A stretch of DNA of 11,702 bases from Wohlfahrtiimonas sp. GTDB lineage: Bacteria; Pseudomonadota; Gammaproteobacteria; Cardiobacteriales; Wohlfahrtiimonadaceae. The notes under the pieces are model-generated. The model saw nothing but the letters and a program-made list of their open reading frames with translations. It did no database searches and was not told the DNA's origin. How positions within the stretch are numbered: position 1 is the first letter of the stretch; each line of letters opens with the position of its first letter. Position numbers and translations under genes: made by a program. The stretch is from contig JASLHB010000053.1 of NCBI GenBank assembly GCA_030149965.1, forward strand, positions 1 to 11,702, read 5' to 3'. Below, in pieces: positions 1-6,848 of the stretch.

Positions 1-30
1 CAGGGCTCTACCAACTGAGCTACGTCCACC
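1..30 (-). tRNA. tRNA-His, 5' part only (cut by window edge)
   Basis: On the minus strand these bases read as the first 30 nucleotides of a tRNA-His. The gene opens with the extra G(-1) typical of His tRNA, followed by an acceptor strand, the D-arm core TAGCTCAGTTGGTAGAGC and the start CCTG of the anticodon stem. This part closely resembles E. coli tRNA-His. The anticodon lies outside the window, so the identity rests on the 5' half. It is the third gene of a Pro-Arg-His cluster. Confidence 0.8.
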
Positions 31-58
31 ATTGTGCTGCTATAAGAGTAATCGAGAA

Positions 59-135
59 TGGCGCGCTCGGCAGGACTCGAACCTGCTACCCTCGGCTTAG
101 AAGGCCGATGCTCTATCCAGATGAGCTACGAGCGC
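59..135 (-). tRNA. tRNA-Arg (anticodon TCT)
   Basis: A complete 77-nt cloverleaf on the minus strand. The acceptor strands GCGCTCG (129-135) and CGAGCGC (63-69) pair perfectly, with discriminator G at 62 and an encoded CCA at 59-61. The anticodon TCT lies at 99-101 in the loop CTTCTAA, and the T arm carries GGTTCGAGTCC. It reads AGA codons, which are common in AT-rich genomes. It is 28 bases upstream of tRNA-His and 29 bases downstream of tRNA-Pro, so the three are probably one processed transcript. Confidence 0.95.
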
Positions 136-164
136 TCTAAATCAAAAGCTTACTCTTCAAAAAT

Positions 165-241
165 TGGTCGGGGCAGAGGGATTCGAACCCCCGACCCACT
201 GGTCCCAAACCAGTTGCGCTACCAGGCTGCGCTATGCCCCG
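165..241 (-). tRNA. tRNA-Pro (anticodon TGG)
   Basis: A complete 77-nt tRNA on the minus strand with acceptor 5' strand CGGGGCA (235-241), anticodon TGG at 205-207 in the loop TTTGGGA, T-arm GGTTCGAATCC and encoded CCA at 165-167. The anticodon arm is the same as in E. coli tRNA-Pro(TGG). It is the first gene of the cluster and lies just downstream of a strong promoter. Confidence 0.95.
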
Positions 242-268
242 ATGTCTTGTTCTCTAAAAGAGGACGCT

Positions 269-297
269 ACTATATAGCGAAACCAAAACCCTGTCAA
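269..297 (-). promoter_or_regulatory. Sigma-70 promoter of the tRNA cluster
   Basis: On the minus strand there is a perfect -35 TTGACA (292-297), a 17-base spacer and a -10 TATAGT (269-274), about 28 bases before the mature 5' end of tRNA-Pro. The near-consensus hexamers and ideal spacing fit a stable-RNA promoter. It lies just beyond the cca stop codon at 306-308. No terminator is visible between cca and this promoter, so cca transcripts may also read into the tRNAs. Confidence 0.85.
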
Positions 298-305
298 ACA
301 GATGA

Positions 306-1448
306 TCAATCTTTAATCATTTTTTTAATCGTTATCAATCTTTCAGCCTTAATCACATTAGGTATCTCTTTAGGAGAGACATTTTCAATCAAAGACTTAA
401 CATCAATTTCATTTAAGCTCTCGTAAACTTCAATTAAACATAATTTATCTTTTAAAAAATGATCTTTCACACCTAAAACTTCTGAAAAAATTTCAACACA
501 TTGCAAAAAGTCCATTAATTGATCAGGTTTTCTGAAAGAATCTAAACCCAATAGCAAATCTAACCACGATTCTGCCGCTTTAGGAATATCATCAAACCAA
601 TTGCCCCACTGTTTAAATTTCTCTGCCATGACTTTTTCTTGAATCGATAACCGATATTGTGAAGAAAAAACCTTAATAGCATTTTGACTATCTAAAATAC
701 TTAATAACAGTGCCACTCTAATATGCATAGGTGCGTTATGTTTTATGGCTAAAGTCACGGCTTTAAATGTCTTATCACGCTGCTTGGCATACTCATCATC
801 AAAATATTGATCCAAAGCTGGAAAAATAATTTTGAGCGCACCCAAGTCATGCAAAGCAATGAAATATTGAATACCATGCTTTTCATCCAATGCTTTATGT
901 GTCTCTAGCCAGATACGCTCCGCAACCAAATGAGAAAGCTCTCCACTTTCAATCATTTTATGAACAAGCACTGTTGTTTCTTCAGCAATCGTAAAACCTT
1001 CTTCATAAAAACGTGCATAAAAGCGAGCTAAACGCAAAACTCGTAAAGGGTCTTCTTCAAAGGCACTACTAACATGGCGAAGCAGTCGATTATCCAAATC
1101 TTGTTGCCCACCATAAGGATCAACAATATTACCTTGATCATCCATTGCCATTGCATTGATGGTTAAATCACGGCGCAATAAATCTTCTTCCAATGTGACA
1201 TCTGGCGTTGCAAAGACCTCGAACCCGCTATAGCCATGACCTTGCTTACGTTCCGTGCGTGCTAAGGCATATTCTTCCTTAGTTTTGGGATGCAAAAATA
1301 CAGGGAAATCTTTCCCAACTTGTAAATATCCTTCAGATAACAAAAGATTGGATGTTGCGCCAACAATCACCCAATCTATATCTTTCACATCTTTGCCAAG
1401 CAGTTCATCACGAACTGCTCCGCCTACCTTATATATTTGGTAGCTCAT
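306..1448 (-). CDS. cca: CCA tRNA nucleotidyltransferase, short form without a visible HD site
   Basis: This cytoplasmic class II nucleotidyltransferase adds or repairs the 3' CCA of tRNAs from CTP and ATP without a template. The protein has 380 residues. The N-terminal catalytic fold shows GGAVRD (residues 9-14), the metal-binding DID (D23, D25), RRDLTINA (92-99), EDPLRVLR (132-139) and the AERIW segment (176-180), all much like E. coli Cca. E. coli Cca (412 residues) also has an HD phosphohydrolase domain with a CHDLGKG motif. The aligned stretch here (about residues 243-256) lacks that His-Asp pair, and the C-terminal part is shorter, so the nucleotidyltransferase is likely kept and the HD activities lost. 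It is the last gene of the minus-strand run, 6 bases after the ATP-grasp gene. No strong Shine-Dalgarno sequence precedes its ATG, which suggests translational coupling. The tRNA cluster follows directly. Confidence 0.93.
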   Translation of the reverse strand: MSYQIYKVGGAVRDELLGKDVKDIDWVIVGATSNLLLSEGYLQVGKDFPVFLHPKTKEEYALARTERKQGHGYSGFEVFATPDVTLEEDLLRRDLTINAMAMDDQGNIVDPYGGQQDLDNRLLRHVSSAFEEDPLRVLRLARFYARFYEEGFTIAEETTVLVHKMIESGELSHLVAERIWLETHKALDEKHGIQYFIALHDLGALKIIFPALDQYFDDEYAKQRDKTFKAVTLAIKHNAPMHIRVALLLSILDSQNAIKVFSSQYRLSIQEKVMAEKFKQWGNWFDDIPKAAESWLDLLLGLDSFRKPDQLMDFLQCVEIFSEVLGVKDHFLKDKLCLIEVYESLNEIDVKSLIENVSPKEIPNVIKAERLITIKKMIKD

Positions 1449-1454
1449 AATTTT

Positions 1455-2432
1455 CTAAAATCCAAATTCTGCTTTAGAGAATGCAATTCTCTCTTCAAAG
1501 TTTTCAGTAATACCCTGCTCTTTCAGCATTTTCAAACGATCTTCAACTTTATGATTACGCAACGCTAACCCTGAGTCATTCGCGATTTGAATATTCAAAC
1601 CTGGGCGAGCATTCAATTCTAAAATTAATGGCCCTTTCTCCTGATCCAACACCATGTCCACACCAATATAACCTAGTTTAGATAATTCATAACATCGACT
1701 CGCCAATGACATAAACTCATCCCAATAAGGCACGATTAAATCATTAATGGCATGGTTAGTATCAGGATGCTTATCAATCTTATCATTCAGCCATGTACCA
1801 CGTAATGTAGAACCCGTACGCAGATTGATACCAGCACCAATCGCTCCTTGATGTAAGTTTGCCTTACCACCTGATTGCCGAGTGGGTAAACGCAACATTG
1901 CCATGACAGGATAGCCCATCAAAACAATAATTCGAATATCTGGTACACCTTCAAAACTAATAGATTTAAAAATTGGATCTGGCGTAACACGATATTCAAT
2001 CAATGCTCGATCTCGCATACCACCCAATGAATATAAACCCGTCAAAATATTAGACACTTGATATTCAATCTCTGACATTGTGATCAATTTGCCTGAAATC
2101 GTCTTAAAACGATTTTCATCAAAACGATCAGCAATCACGATAATGCCATCACCACCTGCACCTTGCGCAGGTTTGATCACAAAATCATTATGCCCTGCCA
2201 AAATCGTTTTAAGCTTATGATTAATCTCACTTTCAGTTTCAATAATGCCATATTGCTCTGGCACATTGATGCCTTCCTCAATTGCCCTAGCTTTTGTCAG
2301 AATTTTATCATCCACCAATGGATAATATTTACGATTATTATATTTAAGGATGTAATCACCATTACGCTGATTAATCCCCATAATGCCTCGCTCTTTCAGA
2401 AACTTCCATGTTTGAATATAACCACCAAACAT
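1455..2432 (-). CDS. RimK-like ATP-grasp ligase (alpha-L-glutamate ligase-like protein)
   Basis: A predicted cytoplasmic ATP-grasp enzyme of 325 residues. This superfamily joins a carboxylate to an amine through an acyl-phosphate, and the nearest named relatives add glutamate to proteins or small molecules. Visible motifs are the nucleotide-binding FVIKPAQGAGGDGI (84-97, K87), GVPDIRIIVL (162-171), a glycine-rich segment with SGGKANLHQGAIG (187-199), and the metal-binding GVDM (D249) and LELNARPG (E262, N264). All expected catalytic positions appear intact. Its ATG follows the upstream stop codon in the arrangement TAG-T-ATG. A good Shine-Dalgarno, GAAGGAAGG at 2438-2446, lies inside the end of the preceding gene, so the two are probably translationally coupled. 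Its partners are a membrane protein and a periplasmic protease-like protein. The fold is secure, but the substrate is unknown. Confidence 0.9.
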   Translation of the reverse strand: MFGGYIQTWKFLKERGIMGINQRNGDYILKYNNRKYYPLVDDKILTKARAIEEGINVPEQYGIIETESEINHKLKTILAGHNDFVIKPAQGAGGDGIIVIADRFDENRFKTISGKLITMSEIEYQVSNILTGLYSLGGMRDRALIEYRVTPDPIFKSISFEGVPDIRIIVLMGYPVMAMLRLPTRQSGGKANLHQGAIGAGINLRTGSTLRGTWLNDKIDKHPDTNHAINDLIVPYWDEFMSLASRCYELSKLGYIGVDMVLDQEKGPLILELNARPGLNIQIANDSGLALRNHKVEDRLKMLKEQGITENFEERIAFSKAEFGF

Positions 2433-2433
2433 A

Positions 2434-4011
2434 CTAGCCTTCCTTCACTAATGCTTTAAAGCGAATAAGTTCAGTTAAACGATAACCGCGGTAACGCCCC
2501 ATCACTAACATGAATGCAATCAATACAAATAAAATGCCAGGGAATGTGAATGCAAAATACGTTAACCATTCGATATTCATCACGTAGAATGCGATTGCTC
2601 CCGTAAAGAATGTACCCAAAGCAACTTTAAATGCGAAACTGCCACCACGTTCTTCCCAGGTTACAGATAAGCGCTCTATCGTCATCGTTAAAATAACCAT
2701 TGGGAACAAAGTTACAGACATACCTTGATCTAAGCCTAATTTGTGGCTCATCAAGCTAATCACTGCTATCAAAATAACAACGCAAGTCAAGACAACAGAT
2801 AGCCGTGGTAACATTTGTAGTTTCAAATGTTCTAGATAGGATCGTATTGCTAAACCAATTGCCACAATTACCGTAAATAAGAATAAGCCAAATCCAAAGC
2901 CTGTTTCACGGAAAGCTAAAGCAATCAATACAGGCGTAAATGTCCCTAATGTTTGAACACCGACAATGTTTCTAAAAATCAAAATTGCCAAAACACCAAA
3001 TGGAATAACAATCATTGTTAAATATGTTGATTGCACTTGAATTGGCAAGCTATACAAAGAATATGTTAAAAAGCTGCTTGCTTCCGCATTATTCACTTTA
3101 TTAGAAATAATCCCCTTAGATGTCAATTCACGATCATCCAAGCTAAAGTTCACACTTGCTTTAATATCATTAGAAGCTGTCAATAATGGTTCATTGCCCA
3201 CCCACCAAATTAAACGATCATTTGCTAAACCACGATGACCAGATGTCAGATCAAAATAAACCCATTCACCCACTTTTTGCTTACCATCTTTATTTGTTTC
3301 AATATAACTACGAATAGAGGTTTGCGGCTTTTGATCAGCACCAATACTCAGTTTTAATGTGTGTACAAATTGGATAGGAATTCGGGCTTGAGACAATAGA
3401 ACTTCTAGTACTTTTGCACGATTTTGTGCAGAAAAATCATTACCCAATAATGTTTTTGCGTAGTCATTTCTTGTATCATTCAATGTTTGAATTGCTTCAG
3501 AAATAAATGTCGCTGTATCTGATGATTGCTCACGAATACTGGCAACCATAGAATCTGCCGCAACTTTTTCAGCGCCTTCTAATTTAATAGGTTCACGATA
3601 AATACTACCTTTTGGACCAATATAATTTTCAGCATCACCTGCTTCTTCTGAAACCAATAATCGATAATATAAAGTTTGATTACCAGATGCTCTGCGTGAT
3701 GATAAAACTAATTGTTGATTACCCAATGCATCTGTTTCTCTTGCAACACCATAATTTCTTGCAAGCACATTATCATCTTCCAAAATAACAGTGCTTAAAC
3801 CATTACCTTTAGATGGAATAAACAATCGTAATGTCACAGGTTTAGAGCCGCGAACATCAAAGTTAATTTTTGTGTCAATCGTCCACATTGAGCCACGGGA
3901 ATTTTCCGTCAGTGGTATTTTCAAAATCAATGATTGATAAACAATTGAACCTAAACCGATTACCAATAAAATGGCAATTAAAATCTTCAGATGAAGTGTT
4001 AAGGATTTCAT
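2434..4011 (-). CDS. Inactive transglutaminase-like membrane protein with seven C-terminal helices
   Basis: A 525-residue inner-membrane protein. One hydrophobic helix near the N-terminus (about 8-29) leads into a roughly 295-residue region that should be periplasmic (30-325). Seven further hydrophobic segments follow at about 328-346, 351-369, 371-389, 404-421, 430-446, 458-476 and 485-505. The conserved stretch VGVQTLGTFTPVLIALAFRE lies at 350-369. This matches the Pfam-type pairing of an inactive transglutaminase domain with a 7TM domain. No Cys-His-Asp triad is evident: the soluble region contains no cysteine at all, so classical transglutaminase catalysis is unlikely. It may bind a peptide substrate or act as a scaffold; that is inference. 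The gene starts 6 bases after the protease-like gene without a Shine-Dalgarno, and ends one base before the ATP-grasp ATG. All three therefore look like one translational unit. Confidence 0.88.
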   Translation of the reverse strand: MKSLTLHLKILIAILLVIGLGSIVYQSLILKIPLTENSRGSMWTIDTKINFDVRGSKPVTLRLFIPSKGNGLSTVILEDDNVLARNYGVARETDALGNQQLVLSSRRASGNQTLYYRLLVSEEAGDAENYIGPKGSIYREPIKLEGAEKVAADSMVASIREQSSDTATFISEAIQTLNDTRNDYAKTLLGNDFSAQNRAKVLEVLLSQARIPIQFVHTLKLSIGADQKPQTSIRSYIETNKDGKQKVGEWVYFDLTSGHRGLANDRLIWWVGNEPLLTASNDIKASVNFSLDDRELTSKGIISNKVNNAEASSFLTYSLYSLPIQVQSTYLTMIVIPFGVLAILIFRNIVGVQTLGTFTPVLIALAFRETGFGFGLFLFTVIVAIGLAIRSYLEHLKLQMLPRLSVVLTCVVILIAVISLMSHKLGLDQGMSVTLFPMVILTMTIERLSVTWEERGGSFAFKVALGTFFTGAIAFYVMNIEWLTYFAFTFPGILFVLIAFMLVMGRYRGYRLTELIRFKALVKEG

Positions 4012-4017
4012 AATTAA

Positions 4018-4614
4018 TTATTTCGTTGTTGGACAAGTTGGTGTGGATAGTTTAGAAACAGAAGGATCAACAATTGCTTTTAATTTTGTTAATCCGATTT
4101 TTCCTATCAAAATTGGAAATATAAAATGTGTACGATCAATCAAATTCACTTCTAATTTTTTCTTTTGATTGCCCATACAAATTTCTAATTCAATCACTGG
4201 ACGCTCTGCCGATGTTGAATCATTTGGTGAATCTATTTCGCCACTACGTTTCTTAATGCGGCTCATACGTTTAATTGGAAACTCGTAGTATTTTTTACCA
4301 CTTTCTACTTGAAAGCGCACCCATTTTTCTTTATTTTTTGTAAAAATCTTTAAATCTAAAGCATTCAATGAAGCAGTTTTTGCACCTGTATCTAACTTAG
4401 CATGCAAAGTCATATTACCTAGTTGAGGCAAAATCACCTTTTCATCATGACCATAAATTGATTTTTCAATGATTGGTTTTACATCCGCTTTTTTTTCTTC
4501 AATAATTGGCTGATTATCCAACAATTGCTGCTCTTCTACATCAACGGCATAACTTACACCAAAAACAGGAAGCATCATCAAAGATAACAAAAGTGTTCTC
4601 TTCATATTTTTCAT
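4018..4614 (-). CDS. Exported retropepsin-like protease of the RimK-associated 'ATP-dependent zinc protease' family
   Basis: A protein of 198 residues from the chosen ATG. The N-terminus (KRTLLLSLMMLPVFGVSYA) reads as a Sec signal peptide, with likely cleavage after SYA, which places the protein in the periplasm. The core has KLDTGAKTASL (DTGA, Asp at residue 75) and the later segment NLIDRTHFIFPILIGKIGL, both typical of the family usually annotated as ATP-dependent zinc protease. The D-T-G-A motif fits an aspartic, retropepsin-like site and not a zinc site. I prefer the ATG at 4612-4614 because AAGGAT (4619-4624) sits just upstream as Shine-Dalgarno; an in-frame TTG seven codons earlier lacks one. 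It is the first gene of the triad, 81 bases after ruvA, with a palindrome in that gap. Its target is unknown; a natural candidate is a product or anchor of the neighbouring ligase/membrane proteins. Confidence 0.85.
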   Translation of the reverse strand: MKNMKRTLLLSLMMLPVFGVSYAVDVEEQQLLDNQPIIEEKKADVKPIIEKSIYGHDEKVILPQLGNMTLHAKLDTGAKTASLNALDLKIFTKNKEKWVRFQVESGKKYYEFPIKRMSRIKKRSGEIDSPNDSTSAERPVIELEICMGNQKKKLEVNLIDRTHFIFPILIGKIGLTKLKAIVDPSVSKLSTPTCPTTK

Positions 4615-4648
4615 ACTAATCCTTATATATTTCAATCAAGCGCCACTC

Positions 4649-4664
4649 TATTTTGCGCAAAATA
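4649..4664. promoter_or_regulatory. Perfect 16-bp palindrome, possible operator upstream of the envelope triad
   Basis: The sequence TATTTTGCGCAAAATA is its own reverse complement over all 16 positions. It lies in the only sizeable gap (81 bases) of the minus-strand gene run, 35 bases upstream of the protease ATG. On the minus strand a -10-like TATTAT (4662-4667) overlaps its upstream edge, though no good -35 accompanies it. A GC-centred palindrome flanked by A/T runs is typical of a dimeric regulator site. With no spacer it cannot form a good RNA hairpin. The regulator is unknown. Confidence 0.45.
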
Positions 4665-4695
4665 ATAGCACCAAATTTAAATGTAAATCGATAAT

Positions 4696-5295
4696 TTACT
4701 TTTTCATCAAAGACTGCAAGGCGATCTTAATCAGCTCATCTACAGCCATATCAGGCTTAGCAATTTTCTTAATCATTTTCTCAGCATCACCTGATTTATA
4801 ACCCAATGTGGTTAAAGCCAAGATTGCATCATTGACTGGATTATGAATTGGCTTCATATCCAATAAGTCTCCAGATGAAATCATAGAGATTGCTTTAATC
4901 TTATCTTTCAACTCTACAATTAAACGTTCAGCTGTTTTTTTACCAATACCAGGTACTCGAGTTAAACGTGTTACATCTTCATTCGCTATCACTTCATACA
5001 ATTCAGCCACAGATAAACCTGACAAAATCACTATGGCACTTTTAGGACCGATACCAGATACTTTGATCAAAATACGAAACGCTTCTTTTTCTTCCAAAGT
5101 ATAAAAACCATATAAAAGACTGGCATCTTCGCGCACGATTTGCTGAATATATAACGATGCTTCTGTTTTTACAGACGGCAACATAGAAAAAGTTGAGATT
5201 GGCACCTCAACTTCATAACCTACGCCATTAACATCCATAACGAGAATATTCGGTGGTAACTTTTCCCAGATTTGTCCTCGTAAACGAGCAATCAT
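4696..5295 (-). CDS. ruvA: Holliday junction DNA helicase subunit RuvA
   Basis: RuvA tetramers bind four-way DNA junctions and load the RuvB motor for branch migration. This 199-residue protein (E. coli 203) has the N-terminal OB-fold (about 1-65, starting MIARLRG, with VREDASLLYGF at 54-64). Two helix-hairpin-helix motifs follow, around VSGIGPK (79-85) and VPGIGKKTAERL (114-125), and then a flexible linker and the small C-terminal RuvB-binding domain (about 150-199). Its ATG overlaps the ruvC stop by one base (TAATG), and AGGAG at 5303-5307 is the ribosome-binding site. ruvB, usually the next gene, is not found downstream; the envelope triad takes its place. Confidence 0.97.
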   Translation of the reverse strand: MIARLRGQIWEKLPPNILVMDVNGVGYEVEVPISTFSMLPSVKTEASLYIQQIVREDASLLYGFYTLEEKEAFRILIKVSGIGPKSAIVILSGLSVAELYEVIANEDVTRLTRVPGIGKKTAERLIVELKDKIKAISMISSGDLLDMKPIHNPVNDAILALTTLGYKSGDAEKMIKKIAKPDMAVDELIKIALQSLMKK

Positions 5296-5777
5296 TATTT
5301 AACTCCTATCATTGGCAAGTGAAATCCATGTGTTAAGGCTGCAGCTAAAGCATCTGCTGCATCGGCTTGCGGCTTACCATTCAACTTTAATAAATGTTCA
5401 ACCATGTGTTGCACTTGGTCTTTTGTTGCATGACCATTGCCCACAACGGTTTGTTTAATTCTTGTGGCACTGTATTCATGAATTTCCAAACCAGCCAAAG
5501 CGGCAGCACACATTACAACGCCGCGCGCTTGCCCTAATTTGAGTGCTGATTGTGGATTTTTATGAATAAAAACTTGTTCAATCGATAATTGATCTGGCTG
5601 ATATAAACCAATCAATTGATCTAATCCTTCAAAAATTGTTTTTAAACGATTACCAGTGGTTGCTTTGACATCCATCCTAATACAACCACTATCAATATAT
5701 CTTGCTTTACGATTGATCCATTCAATCACACCATAACCAGTGATTCGACTACCTGGATCAATCCCTAAAATAATCAC
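5295..5777 (-). CDS. ruvC: Holliday junction resolvase RuvC
   Basis: RuvC is the dimeric, metal-dependent endonuclease that cuts Holliday junctions symmetrically together with RuvAB. The 160-residue protein has an RNase H-like fold with all four acidic catalytic residues: D7 in ILGIDPGSR, E67 in SIEQVF, and D139 and D142 in ADAADALAAALTH. These agree with D7, E66, D138 and D141 of E. coli. The start codon is GTG, 5 bases after the yebC stop and without a clear Shine-Dalgarno, so translation probably depends on coupling to yebC. It overlaps ruvA by one base. Confidence 0.97.
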   Translation of the reverse strand: MIILGIDPGSRITGYGVIEWINRKARYIDSGCIRMDVKATTGNRLKTIFEGLDQLIGLYQPDQLSIEQVFIHKNPQSALKLGQARGVVMCAAALAGLEIHEYSATRIKQTVVGNGHATKDQVQHMVEHLLKLNGKPQADAADALAAALTHGFHLPMIGVK

Positions 5778-5782
5778 GATAA

Positions 5783-6529
5783 TTACAGCTGGCTAAGAAT
5801 ATCAGCCGAGATATCAGCATTAGAATAAACGTTTTGTGTATCGTCTAAGTTTTCTAACATATCCAACATTTTAATCATCTGTTTTGCATCATCTAAAGAT
5901 AATGATACGTTATTTGCAGCGCGCATAGTCACTTCAGATTCTTCTGGTTTTAAACCTTTTTCAACCATTGCATTATAAACTTCCGCATACGTTTGAGGCG
6001 TTGTTAATACATCGATTGAAGTATCATCATTCACAATAATGTCTTCAGCACCTGCATCAATCGCCGCATCTGTAATTGCTTCTTCATCAGAACCTTCAGG
6101 ATAAGATAAAACGCCTGTTTCTGTAAATTGGAATGCAACAGAACCTGAAACGCCCAAGTTACCACCACATTTACTGAATGCATGACGAACTTCACCAGCT
6201 GTACGATTGCGGTTATCAGATAAACAATCCACCATTACGGCAATACCGCCAGGACCATAACCTTCGTAGCGAATTTCTTCTTGTTCTGTATCACTATCAC
6301 CACCCAAACCACGCTTAATTGCACGATCAATGGTATCTTTAGTCATATTTGCAGCCAAAGCTTTATCCATAACCATACGCAAACGAGGATTACTTGCAGG
6401 GTCGCCATTTGCTGCCATGCGTGTTGCAATTGTAATTTCACGAATAAAGCGAGTAAAAATTTTACCGCGTTTTGCATCTTGAGCACCTTTACGATGCTGA
6501 ATGTTTGCCCATTTACTATGACCTGCCAT
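5783..6529 (-). CDS. yebC: YebC/TACO1-family regulatory protein
   Basis: A 248-residue member of the YebC/TACO1 family. It starts with the family signature MAGHSKWANIQHRKGAQDAK and contains the conserved RYEGYGPGGIAVMVDCLSDN (87-106) and GGNLGVSGSVAFQF (122-135). Members have been described as DNA-binding transcriptional regulators and, more recently, as translation factors that relieve ribosome stalling at proline-rich stretches. The sequence does not decide which role applies here. A strong Shine-Dalgarno AGGAG (6536-6540) precedes the ATG. It is the first gene of the yebC-ruvC-ruvA unit, an arrangement common in proteobacteria. Confidence 0.95.
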   Translation of the reverse strand: MAGHSKWANIQHRKGAQDAKRGKIFTRFIREITIATRMAANGDPASNPRLRMVMDKALAANMTKDTIDRAIKRGLGGDSDTEQEEIRYEGYGPGGIAVMVDCLSDNRNRTAGEVRHAFSKCGGNLGVSGSVAFQFTETGVLSYPEGSDEEAITDAAIDAGAEDIIVNDDTSIDVLTTPQTYAEVYNAMVEKGLKPEESEVTMRAANNVSLSLDDAKQMIKMLDMLENLDDTQNVYSNADISADILSQL

Positions 6530-6848
6530 TGAAAGCTCCTTAATGACCTACTAAATACTTCAAATTAAACTCAATAAAAGTGAGCATTTTATCATAAAGA
6601 ATTCCAATATTTATCATCCAATGCAGGATATAAGCGATTCATAAGTATTTTAGATAAAATTCATACAAAACAGCCAGCTAGGATCTATCAATTATGATGC
6701 ATATCAATCATTACTGCTAGATGAATATCTTCATAAACCTAGTCATAGGCAATCATTTATCATCATTCACCTAATAAAAATCTATTAATAGCTTCAATGA
6801 CTTTTTGCTATCATCTCTGAACTTATTCATCGCTTGAAGGAAATAGAT
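6530..6848. promoter_or_regulatory. Divergent intergenic region between yebC and pepQ
   Basis: About 320 bases of very AT-rich, non-coding sequence between two divergent genes, so it should hold both promoters. For pepQ, an extended -10 of the form TG-C-TATCAT lies at 6806-6814, about 35 bases before the ATG, without a good -35. For yebC on the minus strand, a -10-like TATGAT (6591-6596) with TTGGAT (6616-6621) at a long 19-base spacing is possible but weak. I see no strong hairpin, tRNA or convincing small gene. TTTATCATC occurs twice (near 6610 and 6756) without further pattern. Confidence 0.45.

Noticed and set aside
58..426. Plus-strand open frame of 122 codons with peptide text such as SAGLEPATL and GIRTPDP.
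   Set aside because: It runs across the complements of tRNA-Arg and tRNA-Pro and then into the antisense of cca. These peptide strings are a well-known artefact of translating reversed tRNA T-arms.
1255..1443. Plus-strand open frame of 62 codons within cca.
   Set aside because: Antisense shadow of a strongly supported gene, with no ribosome-binding site or family resemblance. The same holds for plus-strand frames at 2163-2459, 6281-6532 and 8375-8662 and minus-strand frames at 7721-7912, 9401-9622 and 10157-10429.
4683..4699. Small hairpin GTAAAT/ATTTAC overlapping the ruvA stop codon, considered as a ruvA terminator.
   Set aside because: Only six A/T-rich pairs and no U run after it on the minus strand, so too weak to call.
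6694..6720. Eight-codon plus-strand frame (MMHINHYC then stop) upstream of pepQ, considered as a leader peptide.
   Set aside because: AGGA lies 10 bases before it, but there is no attenuator-like hairpin after it and it lies upstream of the likely pepQ promoter, so it would not be in the pepQ transcript.
6739..6750. CCTA-GTCA-TAGG inverted repeat in the yebC-pepQ gap.
   Set aside because: A four-base stem is expected by chance, and no promoter element is placed to make it an operator.
6834..6848. TTG start of pepQ five codons upstream of the ATG.
   Set aside because: The ATG at 6849 has AAGGA at a proper distance, and that Shine-Dalgarno would lie inside the longer version.
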